From the NCBI GenBank assembly GCA_016930735.1, contig JAFGGF010000294.1, positions 1 to 22,427 of the forward strand: 22,427 nt of DNA, read 5' to 3'. Each line of letters starts with the position of its first letter. The first letter of the stretch is position 1. Shown piece after piece: positions 14,288 to 21,839 of the stretch. A model generated the notes under the pieces. That model had not been told where the DNA came from, searched no databases, and saw only the letters and a program-made list of their open reading frames with translations. This DNA comes from Prolixibacteraceae bacterium. GTDB lineage: Bacteria; Bacteroidota; Bacteroidia; Bacteroidales; Prolixibacteraceae. Made by a program: the position numbers and the translations under genes.

Positions 14288-14981
14288 GTTCCGGGAGGGG
14301 GACTGTAAAATAAAATGTTGTCCCCTGGCTCTGAATGCTGTCGAACCAGATATTTCCTCCATTCCGGCTAATAAAATCCTTACATAGTATTAATCCAAGC
14401 CCGTTTTTTTTATAACTGGGCATTTGCGGGGAACTGGACTCAGATTTCTCATTAAATAATTTTATAATACGTGGGTCTTTAATACCCATTCCATTATCTT
14501 CGATCTTAAACCGGCAGAAACCATTTTGTATTTTCGCTGATATATTAATTTCGCACCCAGGATCAATATATTTTATTGCATTGGTTATCAGGTTCCTTAT
14601 TACTGTTGAGATCATATCCTCATCGGCATGGACAAATATATCGTTATCAACATCACAGTTTATTCTGATCCCCTTGGATGCTGCATTCATATTTGCTATT
14701 TCAAGGTTTTTCTCAAGAATCCTTGTAATATTAAAATCCTTTTTTGTTGCCAGAAAATTATTTGAATGCCCTTTGCTCCAAATAAGCAAATCCTCAAGTA
14801 ACGACCGGGTACGATCGCATGATTTATGAATATCTTCAATAAAAGTCAGTTTTTCATTTTCATCAAAATCATCCCAGTTGCTTAGTAAAAGTTCGGCAAT
14901 ACCGGAAACAGCATTTAACGGCTCTTTCAAGTCGTGGGCAATGACTGAAAGGATTTTATATTTTCCGGTGTCTGATTCCAT
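14268..14981 (-). CDS. Stand-alone histidine kinase core (HisKA-HATPase_c), no sensor domain
   Basis: 237 residues. The phospho-acceptor H16 lies in VIAHDLKEPLN, only 15 residues from the start. N-box N130/N134 (NLITNAIKY), G1 DNGMGI (162-167) and G2 NGLGLILC (193-200) follow, and the protein ends right after the ATP-binding domain. It has no membrane segment or PAS/GAF domain, and an in-frame TAA three codons upstream excludes an extension at this ATG. Input must come from a partner, or it may be the remnant of a longer kinase. No response regulator is adjacent. Its 3' end overlaps the aminopeptidase gene tail-to-tail by 20 bp. The -7-like TATTTTAG and a GTTAAC-N8-GTTAAC inverted repeat (14987-15006) are in its upstream region. 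Confidence 0.88.
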   Translation of the reverse strand: MESDTGKYKILSVIAHDLKEPLNAVSGIAELLLSNWDDFDENEKLTFIEDIHKSCDRTRSLLEDLLIWSKGHSNNFLATKKDFNITRILEKNLEIANMNAASKGIRINCDVDNDIFVHADEDMISTVIRNLITNAIKYIDPGCEINISAKIQNGFCRFKIEDNGMGIKDPRIIKLFNEKSESSSPQMPSYKKNGLGLILCKDFISRNGGNIWFDSIQSQGTTFYFTVPLPELTLPLG

Positions 14982-14986
14982 TTCTG

Positions 14987-15006
14987 GTTAACTTATATGT
15001 GTTAAC
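14987..15006. promoter_or_regulatory. GTTAAC-N8-GTTAAC inverted repeat upstream of the histidine kinase
   Basis: Two self-complementary GTTAAC hexamers 8 bp apart form a dyad directly ahead of the kinase start codon (14981). Its position would suit an operator overlapping the leader. No known regulator is assigned and chance cannot be excluded in AT-rich DNA. Confidence 0.25.
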
Positions 15007-15092
15007 TGGATTAGTTATATTAAAACGCTAGCTAAAATACGAAATGTGCGAATAACCAACACAAATTGAATAAGTTATTTATTAACAACTTT

Positions 15093-16421
15093 TTACCTGT
15101 TTTCCCGTATTGGGACGAATAATATAATTCCGTTCAGTATAAAAGAAAAAATTATGATCAAATTTCCGGCCATCTCATGAAAATACAAACCTGTAATTTT
15201 TCCTGCCAATGCCACAAAACCTCCTACCAGTAAGGCTGGTATTACTGTTTTTTTATTTGTATTTAGCCTCAGTAATCCTGCAATTACCGGTATAATAAAT
15301 GCTCCTGAGAAAAAACTTAAAGCAATCAAAAGTGACTGGATAACCGAAGCGACAAACAAAGATATAATCACACTTAATCCTCCGATGGCAACAACAACCA
15401 CTTTTGTAGCCTTAAAAGATTTGTCTTTTTCCAGAGGTCCAAAAAGTACATTACTGATAATCATTGAGGCTGTTAACAATGTTGTATCAGCCGATGACAT
15501 AACTGCAGAAAGAAGTGCCGCAATTAATAATCCAGAAATCCACAATGGCAAGTGATGTTGCCAGTAACTGATAAAACCTGTAATACCTCCCACCGAATCT
15601 TCAGGTGTATTTATTCCGATATATGTCAGAATAAAAGCTACAGGAATAAGAACAACTGCGGTAATAATAACACTTCTTATGGCAGTTTTTTCATTTTTTG
15701 TACAAAATATCCTTGAATAAATATCCGGTCCGACAACAAAGGTTGCTGAATAAGTAAGAAAAAGTATTATAAGGTCAATAACTGTAAAATGATCATTAAA
15801 AACACCGGCAGCAGGAATTGTATTTTCAGGAATTCCGGAACGCATGGAGGTTAGAAAGAATATCAGGATAAAAACACACAAAATGAGGGCAGCCTGAACC
15901 AGGTCGGTTTTTAATATACTCTTTTGCCCTCCCAGTAGGGTATATAAAATAATAACTGTTCCTGCAAGAACAGCTGAATTTGTAAATCCACTGACACCGA
16001 TACTGTTTAAAATCATGGCTGCACCGGTAATCTGGGCAGCTATAACTCCCAGCCATGCCAAAGGTATTATCACAGAAGAAATAAATTCTGCTTTTTTGCC
16101 GTATAATCTGCCGATTAACTCAGGCAGGGTAAAATTTCCAAGGCGTCGCACATATTTTGAAAATGGAGCCAGAATAATCAATCCGATTGATGCGCACCCC
16201 AAAAACCACATAGCTGCCCATCCGTTTTCCCGGCTCAGTTCCAGTGTCCCTAATATAGCTGAACTTCCCAATATAGTAGCAATAAGGCTACCGGTTACCT
16301 GCAAAACTCCTCCTTTTTTTCCGGCTATATAATAGTCGGAAGGAGATTTAATCTGAAACCTGGAATATATTCCAATAAAAATAATTACTAGGAAATACAG
16401 AATTATAATAATATTCAGCAT
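15093..16421 (-). CDS. Sodium:solute symporter (SSS family)
   Basis: 442 residues with about 12 hydrophobic helices, slightly shorter than the usual 480-550. Characteristic SSS features: after TM1 the segment SPSDYYIAGKKGG (27-39), then TGSLIATILGSSAILGTLELSRENGWAAMWF for TM2 with the unwound small-residue stretch, and GGQKSILKTDLVQAALILCVF in the middle. LSAVMSSADTTLLTASMIISN (TM8 region) carries the S-S-A-D-T-T-L motif that in vSGLT/PutP contributes to the Na2 site. The substrate (sugar, proline, other amino acid or carboxylate) cannot be told from sequence. Divergent from the oligopeptidase gene with 83 bp between, and 111 bp upstream of the kinase gene on the same strand. Peptide or amino acid uptake would fit the two peptidase neighbours. 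Confidence 0.9.
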   Translation of the reverse strand: MLNIIIILYFLVIIFIGIYSRFQIKSPSDYYIAGKKGGVLQVTGSLIATILGSSAILGTLELSRENGWAAMWFLGCASIGLIILAPFSKYVRRLGNFTLPELIGRLYGKKAEFISSVIIPLAWLGVIAAQITGAAMILNSIGVSGFTNSAVLAGTVIILYTLLGGQKSILKTDLVQAALILCVFILIFFLTSMRSGIPENTIPAAGVFNDHFTVIDLIILFLTYSATFVVGPDIYSRIFCTKNEKTAIRSVIITAVVLIPVAFILTYIGINTPEDSVGGITGFISYWQHHLPLWISGLLIAALLSAVMSSADTTLLTASMIISNVLFGPLEKDKSFKATKVVVVAIGGLSVIISLFVASVIQSLLIALSFFSGAFIIPVIAGLLRLNTNKKTVIPALLVGGFVALAGKITGLYFHEMAGNLIIIFSFILNGIILFVPIRENR

Positions 16422-16504
16422 AGATGAATTAATTCAGTTACGGTAAATATCGTAATTAATACAATAAGTTTTGTATTTTAGGACGAACGTTAAAAATTTG
16501 GAAT

Positions 16505-18619
16505 ATGAGGTCTTGTTTTGTTTTTATAATTGTAGCAGCCATATTATTTTTGGCAGCTTGTAATCAGAAAGAGGAAATAGTGGCACCTGTAGCAAAAAAA
16601 ATACCGCAGGAATTAACCATGAACGGAGACACGCGGATCGATAATTACTATTGGCTGAATCAAAGGGAAAACCCGGAAGTTATTGCATACCTCGAAGCCG
16701 AAAATGAATATACGGCAAAGGTTATGGCATATACTCAGGCTTTACAGGATAAAATATATGAGGAGCTCAAATCGAAGATTAAACAATCAGATGAGTCAGT
16801 ACCATATATTGAAAACGGTTACTATTACTATGATAAAACTGTACCTGAAACCGAATATTTCCTTTTATTCAGGAAAAAAGGTTCGCTTAATGCAGATGAA
16901 GAAATTTTGCTTGATGTAAATAAACTGGCAGAAGGTTATGAATATTACCAGATTGGTGGAGCATCGGTGAGCGAGGATAATAAAATTCTTGCTTATGGAG
17001 TTGATACATTGAGCAGGCGTAAATATATGGTATATTTTAAGAACCTTGAGACAGGTGAGTTACTTGATGACCAGATTCCACTTACTACCGGTGGAGTAAT
17101 ATGGGCAAACGATAATAAAACCGTTTTTTATGTGCTGAAGAATGATGAAACCCTTCGTTCTGAGCGAATCATGAAACACACGTTGGGGACATCATCATCT
17201 GAGGATGAGGAAGTATTTTTCGAAGACGATGAAACATTCTCGGTGTACATTTTTAAAACCAAATCGAAAAAATATTTAATGATCGGCTCTGAAAGTACAC
17301 TTACTTCTGAGTTCCGTTTTTTGGATGCCAACAATCCTGACGGAGAATTTAAAGTCATTCAGCCGCGTACCCGCGAACTGGAATATTCTGTCGACCATTT
17401 TGGCAATGATTTTTACATCAGAACCAACCTCGATGCTGAAAATTTCAGGTTAATGAAAACCCCGGTAAACAAAACAGAAGTTGAAAACTGGGTGGAAGTT
17501 ATCCCGCACCGGGAAGATGTTTATTTTTCAGGCTTTGAGATTTTCGCTGATTACCTGGTAGTTTCTGAGAGAAAAGAAGGAATTAGCGGTTTCCATGTAA
17601 TGACATGGGATGACTCAAAAGATTATTATATCGATTTTGATGAAGAAGTTTACAGCGTCCATTTTGATACAAACCTGGAAATTGACTCTGATGTACTCAG
17701 GTTCAGTTATTCCTCTTTGACAACTCCTAACAGTATTTTTGATTATAACCTGAAAACCAAAGAAAGAGAACTTTTAAAACAGGAAGAAGTACTGGGTGGA
17801 TTTGATAAAAATAATTACGAAACCAAACGGATCTATGCCACTGCTGATGATGGAGAAAAAATACCGATTTCACTTGTATATAAAAAAGGTTTGGTACAAA
17901 ACGGAAATAACCCGGCTTTGATTTATGGATACGGATCGTATGGATATACCATGGATCCGGGTTTCAGGCTTTCAATTCTTCCTCTTTTAGACCGTGGATT
18001 TGTTTATGCAATAGCCCACATCAGGGGAGGCCAGATTTATGGCCGAAGGTGGTATGAAGATGGAAAACTCCTGAATAAAATGAATACGTTTACCGATTTT
18101 AATACCTGTGCCCAATATCTTATCGATCAGAATTATACGAATTCTGAAAAGCTTTTTGCAAAAGGCGGTAGTGCAGGTGGTTTGTTAATGGGTGCTTGTG
18201 TAAACCTTAGGCCTGAATTGTATAAAGGTGTCATTGCCAATGTCCCGTTTGTTGACGTGGTTACCACCATGCTCGATGAAAGTATTCCGTTAACAACCAG
18301 TGAATTTGACGAATGGGGAAATCCGAAGGTCAAGGAATATTATGACTATATTCTGGAATATTCACCTTACGACCAGGTTGAAGCAAAGGATTATCCTGCA
18401 TTGCTTGTGACAACGGGATTACATGATTCCCAGGTTCAATACTGGGAACCGACAAAATGGGTTGCTAAACTTCGTAGCCTGAAAACCGATGACAACCTGT
18501 TAATTTTGCATATTAATATGGACTTTGGCCATGGTGGTGCATCGGGCAGGTTCCAGTGGATAAAAGATACTGCCCTGGAATATGCCTTTATTTTAGATCA
18601 ATTAGGAATAAAAAAATAA
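16505..18619 (+). CDS. Prolyl oligopeptidase family peptidase (oligopeptidase B-like), lipoprotein
   Basis: 704 residues, S9 family. Lipoprotein signal with lipobox LAAC and lipid-accepting C19. N-terminal seven-bladed propeller region (about 90-430) carries the usual YYYYDKTVPETEYFLLFRKKG. The catalytic domain (about 435-704) includes IYGYGSYGYTMDPGF and AHIRGGQIYGRRWYEDGKLLNKMNTFTDF, typical of oligopeptidase B. Catalytic triad: S556 in KGGSAGGL, D641 in TGLHDSQV, and H676 in DFGHGGASGR. The enzyme cuts short peptides, classically after basic residues for OpB. Unlike the classical cytosolic enzyme this one should be periplasm- or membrane-anchored. The Tat-signal TIM-barrel gene starts 26 bp after its stop, so it might lead into the downstream sugar operon transcript. 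Confidence 0.92.
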   Translation: MRSCFVFIIVAAILFLAACNQKEEIVAPVAKKIPQELTMNGDTRIDNYYWLNQRENPEVIAYLEAENEYTAKVMAYTQALQDKIYEELKSKIKQSDESVPYIENGYYYYDKTVPETEYFLLFRKKGSLNADEEILLDVNKLAEGYEYYQIGGASVSEDNKILAYGVDTLSRRKYMVYFKNLETGELLDDQIPLTTGGVIWANDNKTVFYVLKNDETLRSERIMKHTLGTSSSEDEEVFFEDDETFSVYIFKTKSKKYLMIGSESTLTSEFRFLDANNPDGEFKVIQPRTRELEYSVDHFGNDFYIRTNLDAENFRLMKTPVNKTEVENWVEVIPHREDVYFSGFEIFADYLVVSERKEGISGFHVMTWDDSKDYYIDFDEEVYSVHFDTNLEIDSDVLRFSYSSLTTPNSIFDYNLKTKERELLKQEEVLGGFDKNNYETKRIYATADDGEKIPISLVYKKGLVQNGNNPALIYGYGSYGYTMDPGFRLSILPLLDRGFVYAIAHIRGGQIYGRRWYEDGKLLNKMNTFTDFNTCAQYLIDQNYTNSEKLFAKGGSAGGLLMGACVNLRPELYKGVIANVPFVDVVTTMLDESIPLTTSEFDEWGNPKVKEYYDYILEYSPYDQVEAKDYPALLVTTGLHDSQVQYWEPTKWVAKLRSLKTDDNLLILHINMDFGHGGASGRFQWIKDTALEYAFILDQLGIKK

Positions 18620-18645
18620 ACGAAAAATAAAACAAACTAATTAAA

Positions 18646-19491
18646 ATGAGTAACAGAAGGAACTTTTTAAAAGCAACAGGGTTGGGTTTAGCTGCAGCTT
18701 CAATTCCGGGAGTTGCGGGAGCAGGCAATATTCCTTTACCGGTTCAGAAAACAGATATAAAATTTCAGTTGGGTATTGCATCCTATTCTTTAAGAAAATT
18801 TCCGGTTAAAGAGGCCCTGGAAATGACAAAACGCCTGGATATTGACCGTATTTCATTCAAGGATTTTCATCTTGCCCTTAATTCAACAAAAGAAGAAATA
18901 GCCAAAACAGTTGCCCTTTGTAAAGAAAAAGGGATTACTCTTTACGGAGGAGGCGTGATTTATATGAAAAGCAAGGAAGATGTTGACAAGGCCTTTGAAT
19001 ATGCCAAAGCAGCGGGAATGGAAATGATTATTGGTGTGCCAAATCACGAATTCCTCGAATATGTTGAAGGAAAAGTTAAGGATTACGATATCAAACTTGC
19101 CATCCATAACCATGGCCCGGGTGATGAATTATATCCAAGTGCTGAAAGTGCTTACAGCCTGATTAAAAAGATGGACAAACGTATGGGGCTTTGTATTGAT
19201 ATTGGACATACAAAACGAATAAATCGTGATCCTGAAATGGATGTCAAAGATTTTTTTGAGCGGGTCTATGATATTCATATAAAGGATGTAACTGAAGCAA
19301 GCGCTGAAGGAACAACCTGTGAAGTTGGGCGGGGAGTTATTGATATTCCTGCATTTTTAAAAGCCATAATTAAACAGGGCTACAGTGGCACGGTTGCGCT
19401 GGAATTTGAAAAAGATGAAAATGATCCCCTTCCGGGTATGGCAGAATCATTGGGATATATAAAAGGAGTTTTGGCAACATTAAAAAAATAA
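18646..19491 (+). CDS. Tat-exported sugar phosphate isomerase/epimerase-like TIM barrel
   Basis: 281 residues. A twin-arginine motif NRRNFLK (3-9) and hydrophobic stretch up to about residue 27 suggest export in folded form. The AP-endonuclease-2/xylose-isomerase-like TIM barrel shows LGIASYSLRKFPVKEAL at strand 1, GGGVIYMKS, AIHNHGP (152-158), DIGHT (185-189), and VALEFE near the end; the histidine, aspartate and glutamate residues are likely metal ligands. Family members isomerise or epimerise sugars, and some cleave or epimerise 3-keto sugars together with Gfo/Idh dehydrogenases. The Gfo/Idh gene follows after 3 bp, giving strong functional linkage. Exact reaction is unknown. Confidence 0.85.
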   Translation: MSNRRNFLKATGLGLAAASIPGVAGAGNIPLPVQKTDIKFQLGIASYSLRKFPVKEALEMTKRLDIDRISFKDFHLALNSTKEEIAKTVALCKEKGITLYGGGVIYMKSKEDVDKAFEYAKAAGMEMIIGVPNHEFLEYVEGKVKDYDIKLAIHNHGPGDELYPSAESAYSLIKKMDKRMGLCIDIGHTKRINRDPEMDVKDFFERVYDIHIKDVTEASAEGTTCEVGRGVIDIPAFLKAIIKQGYSGTVALEFEKDENDPLPGMAESLGYIKGVLATLKK

Positions 19492-19494
19492 ATC

Positions 19495-20838
19495 ATGAGT
19501 GATAACAGAAGAGATTTTATAAAAAAAATAGGGGCAGGGGCAGCAGGTATTACAGTAGGTAGCTCAGTTATGGGGATGTCGGCAAAAAGTTACAGCCGTA
19601 TTATAGGTGCAAACGAAAGGTTAAATGTGGCTATCGCAGGTTTGGGTAGAAGGCTGGAAGCTTATATTGATCCAATCGGTGATAAAACCAGCAATGTGGA
19701 ATTGCTTTACCTGTGCGATGTAATGAAAAAACAGCGCGAAAGGGCAGCCGGTATTTTTCAGAAAGTGATCGACAACAAGCCCGTGCTGGAAAATGACTTC
19801 AGAAAGGTTCTGGAAGATAAAAATGTGGATGCAATTTTTGTTGCTACACCTGACCACTGGCATACCCCATTGGCAATACTGGCTATGAAAGCAGGGAAAA
19901 ATGTTTATCTGGAAAAACCTGTGAGCCATAATATGTGGGAAAATGAACTGGTGGTAAAATGTCAGAAGAAATACAACAAAGTTGTTCAGATGGGAGCCCA
20001 GCAGAGGTCAGCACCCGATTCTATACATGTTATTAAGGAAATTCATGACGGTGCAATAGGCACACCCTATAAAGCCCTTACATTTTATGTTAATACAAGG
20101 GGAGAAGTACCTGTTGCAACCAAAGCTCCTGTTCCGGAAGGGCTCGACTGGGAACTATTCCAGGGGCCGGCACCCAGGCAGGAATACAAACATGATACAT
20201 GGGATTACAACTGGCACTGGTATGAATGGCTTTATGGCACCGCCGAAACCGGAAATAATGCAACTCATGAAATGGATGTAGCACGTTGGGCTTTGCAGGT
20301 TAATTATCCTGAAAGTGTGTATGTTGAAGCTGCAAAACGTCATTTTAAAGATGATGGGTGGACCATGTATGATACCATGGATGCTACATTCCGTTTCCCG
20401 GGTAACCTGGTAATTCAGTGGGATGGTAAAAGCCGGAGCGGACACGATACATATGGTTCCGACAGAGGTACCATTATTTATGGTAGTGAAGGTTCTGTAT
20501 TTGTCAACAGAAATGGATTTAAACGATTTAACAGAAACGGAAAACTTGTCGAGGGCAGTAAATCTGTTTCAAATGAAGCCGGAAATGCCCTTGGTGGAGG
20601 AGGAGATATGTCAACGGCTCATGTACAGAACTTCTTTAATACGATCAGAGGCACTGAAAAACTAAACCTTCCTATAGCTGAGGGAACGATAAGCCAGGCA
20701 ATGACTCATTATGCTAATATTGCTTACCGTATTGGAAAAGGATTTGAAATTGATGCAGAAACCGGAAAAATATTTGATCGTGAAGCAATGAAACTTTGGG
20801 GTAGGGAATATGAACCCGGATGGGAACCGGAAATCTGA
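19495..20838 (+). CDS. Tat-exported Gfo/Idh/MocA-family oxidoreductase
   Basis: 447 residues. A twin-arginine N-terminus (NRRDFIK, then GAGAAGITVGSSVMGMSA) precedes a Rossmann domain with LNVAIAGLGRR (43-53). VATPDHWHTPLAILAMKAGKNVYLEKP (116-142) holds the E140-K141-P142 motif typical of the family. The C-terminal alpha/beta domain carries GNNATHEMDVARW, whose His/Asp residues are expected near the substrate. The family oxidises or reduces sugars with NAD(P); Tat export lets the protein leave folded with its tightly bound nucleotide, as in glucose-fructose oxidoreductase. Adjacent Tat-signal TIM barrel and downstream DUF6807 and GH35-like genes indicate glycoside or sugar oxidation. A cofactor-recycling mode (bound NAD, hydride return) is plausible but inferred. 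Confidence 0.9.
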   Translation: MSDNRRDFIKKIGAGAAGITVGSSVMGMSAKSYSRIIGANERLNVAIAGLGRRLEAYIDPIGDKTSNVELLYLCDVMKKQRERAAGIFQKVIDNKPVLENDFRKVLEDKNVDAIFVATPDHWHTPLAILAMKAGKNVYLEKPVSHNMWENELVVKCQKKYNKVVQMGAQQRSAPDSIHVIKEIHDGAIGTPYKALTFYVNTRGEVPVATKAPVPEGLDWELFQGPAPRQEYKHDTWDYNWHWYEWLYGTAETGNNATHEMDVARWALQVNYPESVYVEAAKRHFKDDGWTMYDTMDATFRFPGNLVIQWDGKSRSGHDTYGSDRGTIIYGSEGSVFVNRNGFKRFNRNGKLVEGSKSVSNEAGNALGGGGDMSTAHVQNFFNTIRGTEKLNLPIAEGTISQAMTHYANIAYRIGKGFEIDAETGKIFDREAMKLWGREYEPGWEPEI

Positions 20839-20843
20839 TTGAC

Positions 20844-20861
20844 AGCGCAGCATGCTGTGCT
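20844..20861 (+). repeat. RNA hairpin AGCGCAG-CATG-CTGTGCT between Gfo/Idh and DUF6807 genes
   Basis: A 7-bp stem (one G-U pair) with a CATG loop sits 6 bp after the Gfo/Idh stop in a 48-bp gap. The T-stretch after it (TTGGATTTTA) is short and broken, so it may be a leaky attenuator or an mRNA-stabilising hairpin that sets different levels for the genes on either side. Confidence 0.4.
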
Positions 20862-20886
20862 TGGATTTTATACTAACTAAACTGAA

Positions 20887-21795
20887 ATGAGGCTGAAATT
20901 TACAATAGGGCTTTCTTTGTTTGCTTTGTTTGGATTCTCACAGGTAACAATGGAACGGACAGATCAGGGTGTTTTAATAAAAGAAGGAAACAACAATGTT
21001 CTTTTTTACCAAACTGAGCCAAAATCAAGGAACGGTGAATTTTCAAGGAATAATTATATCCATCCGCTTTGGGGGATTGATGGGAAAGTCTTAACAGAAG
21101 ACTTCCCTGAAGACCATCTTCACCAAAGAGGCATATTCTGGGCATGGCATCAGATTCTGATCAACAGTGAACGAATTGGCGATGGCTGGGAAATACGTAA
21201 TTACAAACAGGATGTGAATGAAATAGAATTCCTTGTGAATAAATATGGGCAGGGTATTCTGAAAACAGAAGTTGTTTGGAAATCAGATGTTTGGAGAAAA
21301 AGTAATCCATATTTAAAAGAAAAAAACAAAATAACTGTTTTCCCAAAACAAGGTAATATAAGAAGGATTGATTTTGAGCTTAGCCTGCAGGCATTGGTCG
21401 TAGGGCTTAGCTTGGGTGGTTCAGAAGATGAAAAGGGGTACGGTGGATTTTCTGCACGTTTTATTTTGCCCGGAGGTGTTCAGTTTTCAGGTCAAAATGG
21501 AAAAATTCAACCTGAAACCAACGCGGTAGAAGCGGGGCAATTTGTGAATATTTCAGGGGCAATGGCAAATAACGGGAAGAATGGCGGTATCGTCATTATC
21601 AGCAATCCTGAAAATCCAGGCTTCCCGAATTCCTGGATACTAAGGGAAAAAGAAAGTATGCAAAATGCCAAATGGCCGGGTAGGGAACCGGTGGAAATTT
21701 CCACATCGGAACCAACTGTCTTTAAATACTCCTTACTGTTATATAAGGGAAAAATTAAAAACAAAAAAATTGAAAGGGTAATAAACCAATTATAA
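20887..21795 (+). CDS. Secreted DUF6807 (PmoA-like) family protein
   Basis: 302 residues with a signal peptide (MRLKFTIGLSLFALFGFSQ). The block NNYIHPLWGIDGKVLTEDFPEDHLHQRGIFWAWHQ (about 56-90) is the family hallmark: HPLxxxDG followed by DHxxHRGxFWAW, with conserved histidines that could bind a metal. Databases label the family 'PmoA', but it lacks the membrane helices of methane monooxygenase subunits and should not be read as such. Family members commonly sit next to Gfo/Idh and TIM-barrel sugar enzymes and glycosidases in Bacteroidota and Planctomycetes, as here. No biochemical function is assigned that I can rely on; a role in glycan or sugar processing is inferred from context. Gaps are 48 bp upstream and 44 bp downstream. 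Confidence 0.8.
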   Translation: MRLKFTIGLSLFALFGFSQVTMERTDQGVLIKEGNNNVLFYQTEPKSRNGEFSRNNYIHPLWGIDGKVLTEDFPEDHLHQRGIFWAWHQILINSERIGDGWEIRNYKQDVNEIEFLVNKYGQGILKTEVVWKSDVWRKSNPYLKEKNKITVFPKQGNIRRIDFELSLQALVVGLSLGGSEDEKGYGGFSARFILPGGVQFSGQNGKIQPETNAVEAGQFVNISGAMANNGKNGGIVIISNPENPGFPNSWILREKESMQNAKWPGREPVEISTSEPTVFKYSLLLYKGKIKNKKIERVINQL

Positions 21796-21839
21796 CATAC
21801 TTTTACTCTGAATAATCCAACTAAAATTCTGAAAATATT

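Noticed and set aside
19621..19929. 102-codon minus-strand frame opposite the Gfo/Idh gene
   Set aside because: Antisense shadow; composition (Cys/His/Phe-rich) is typical of reversed coding sequence.
20887..21795. Methane monooxygenase subunit (PmoA) reading of the DUF6807 protein
   Set aside because: The protein is secreted, soluble and has no multiple membrane helices; the name is a database label only.
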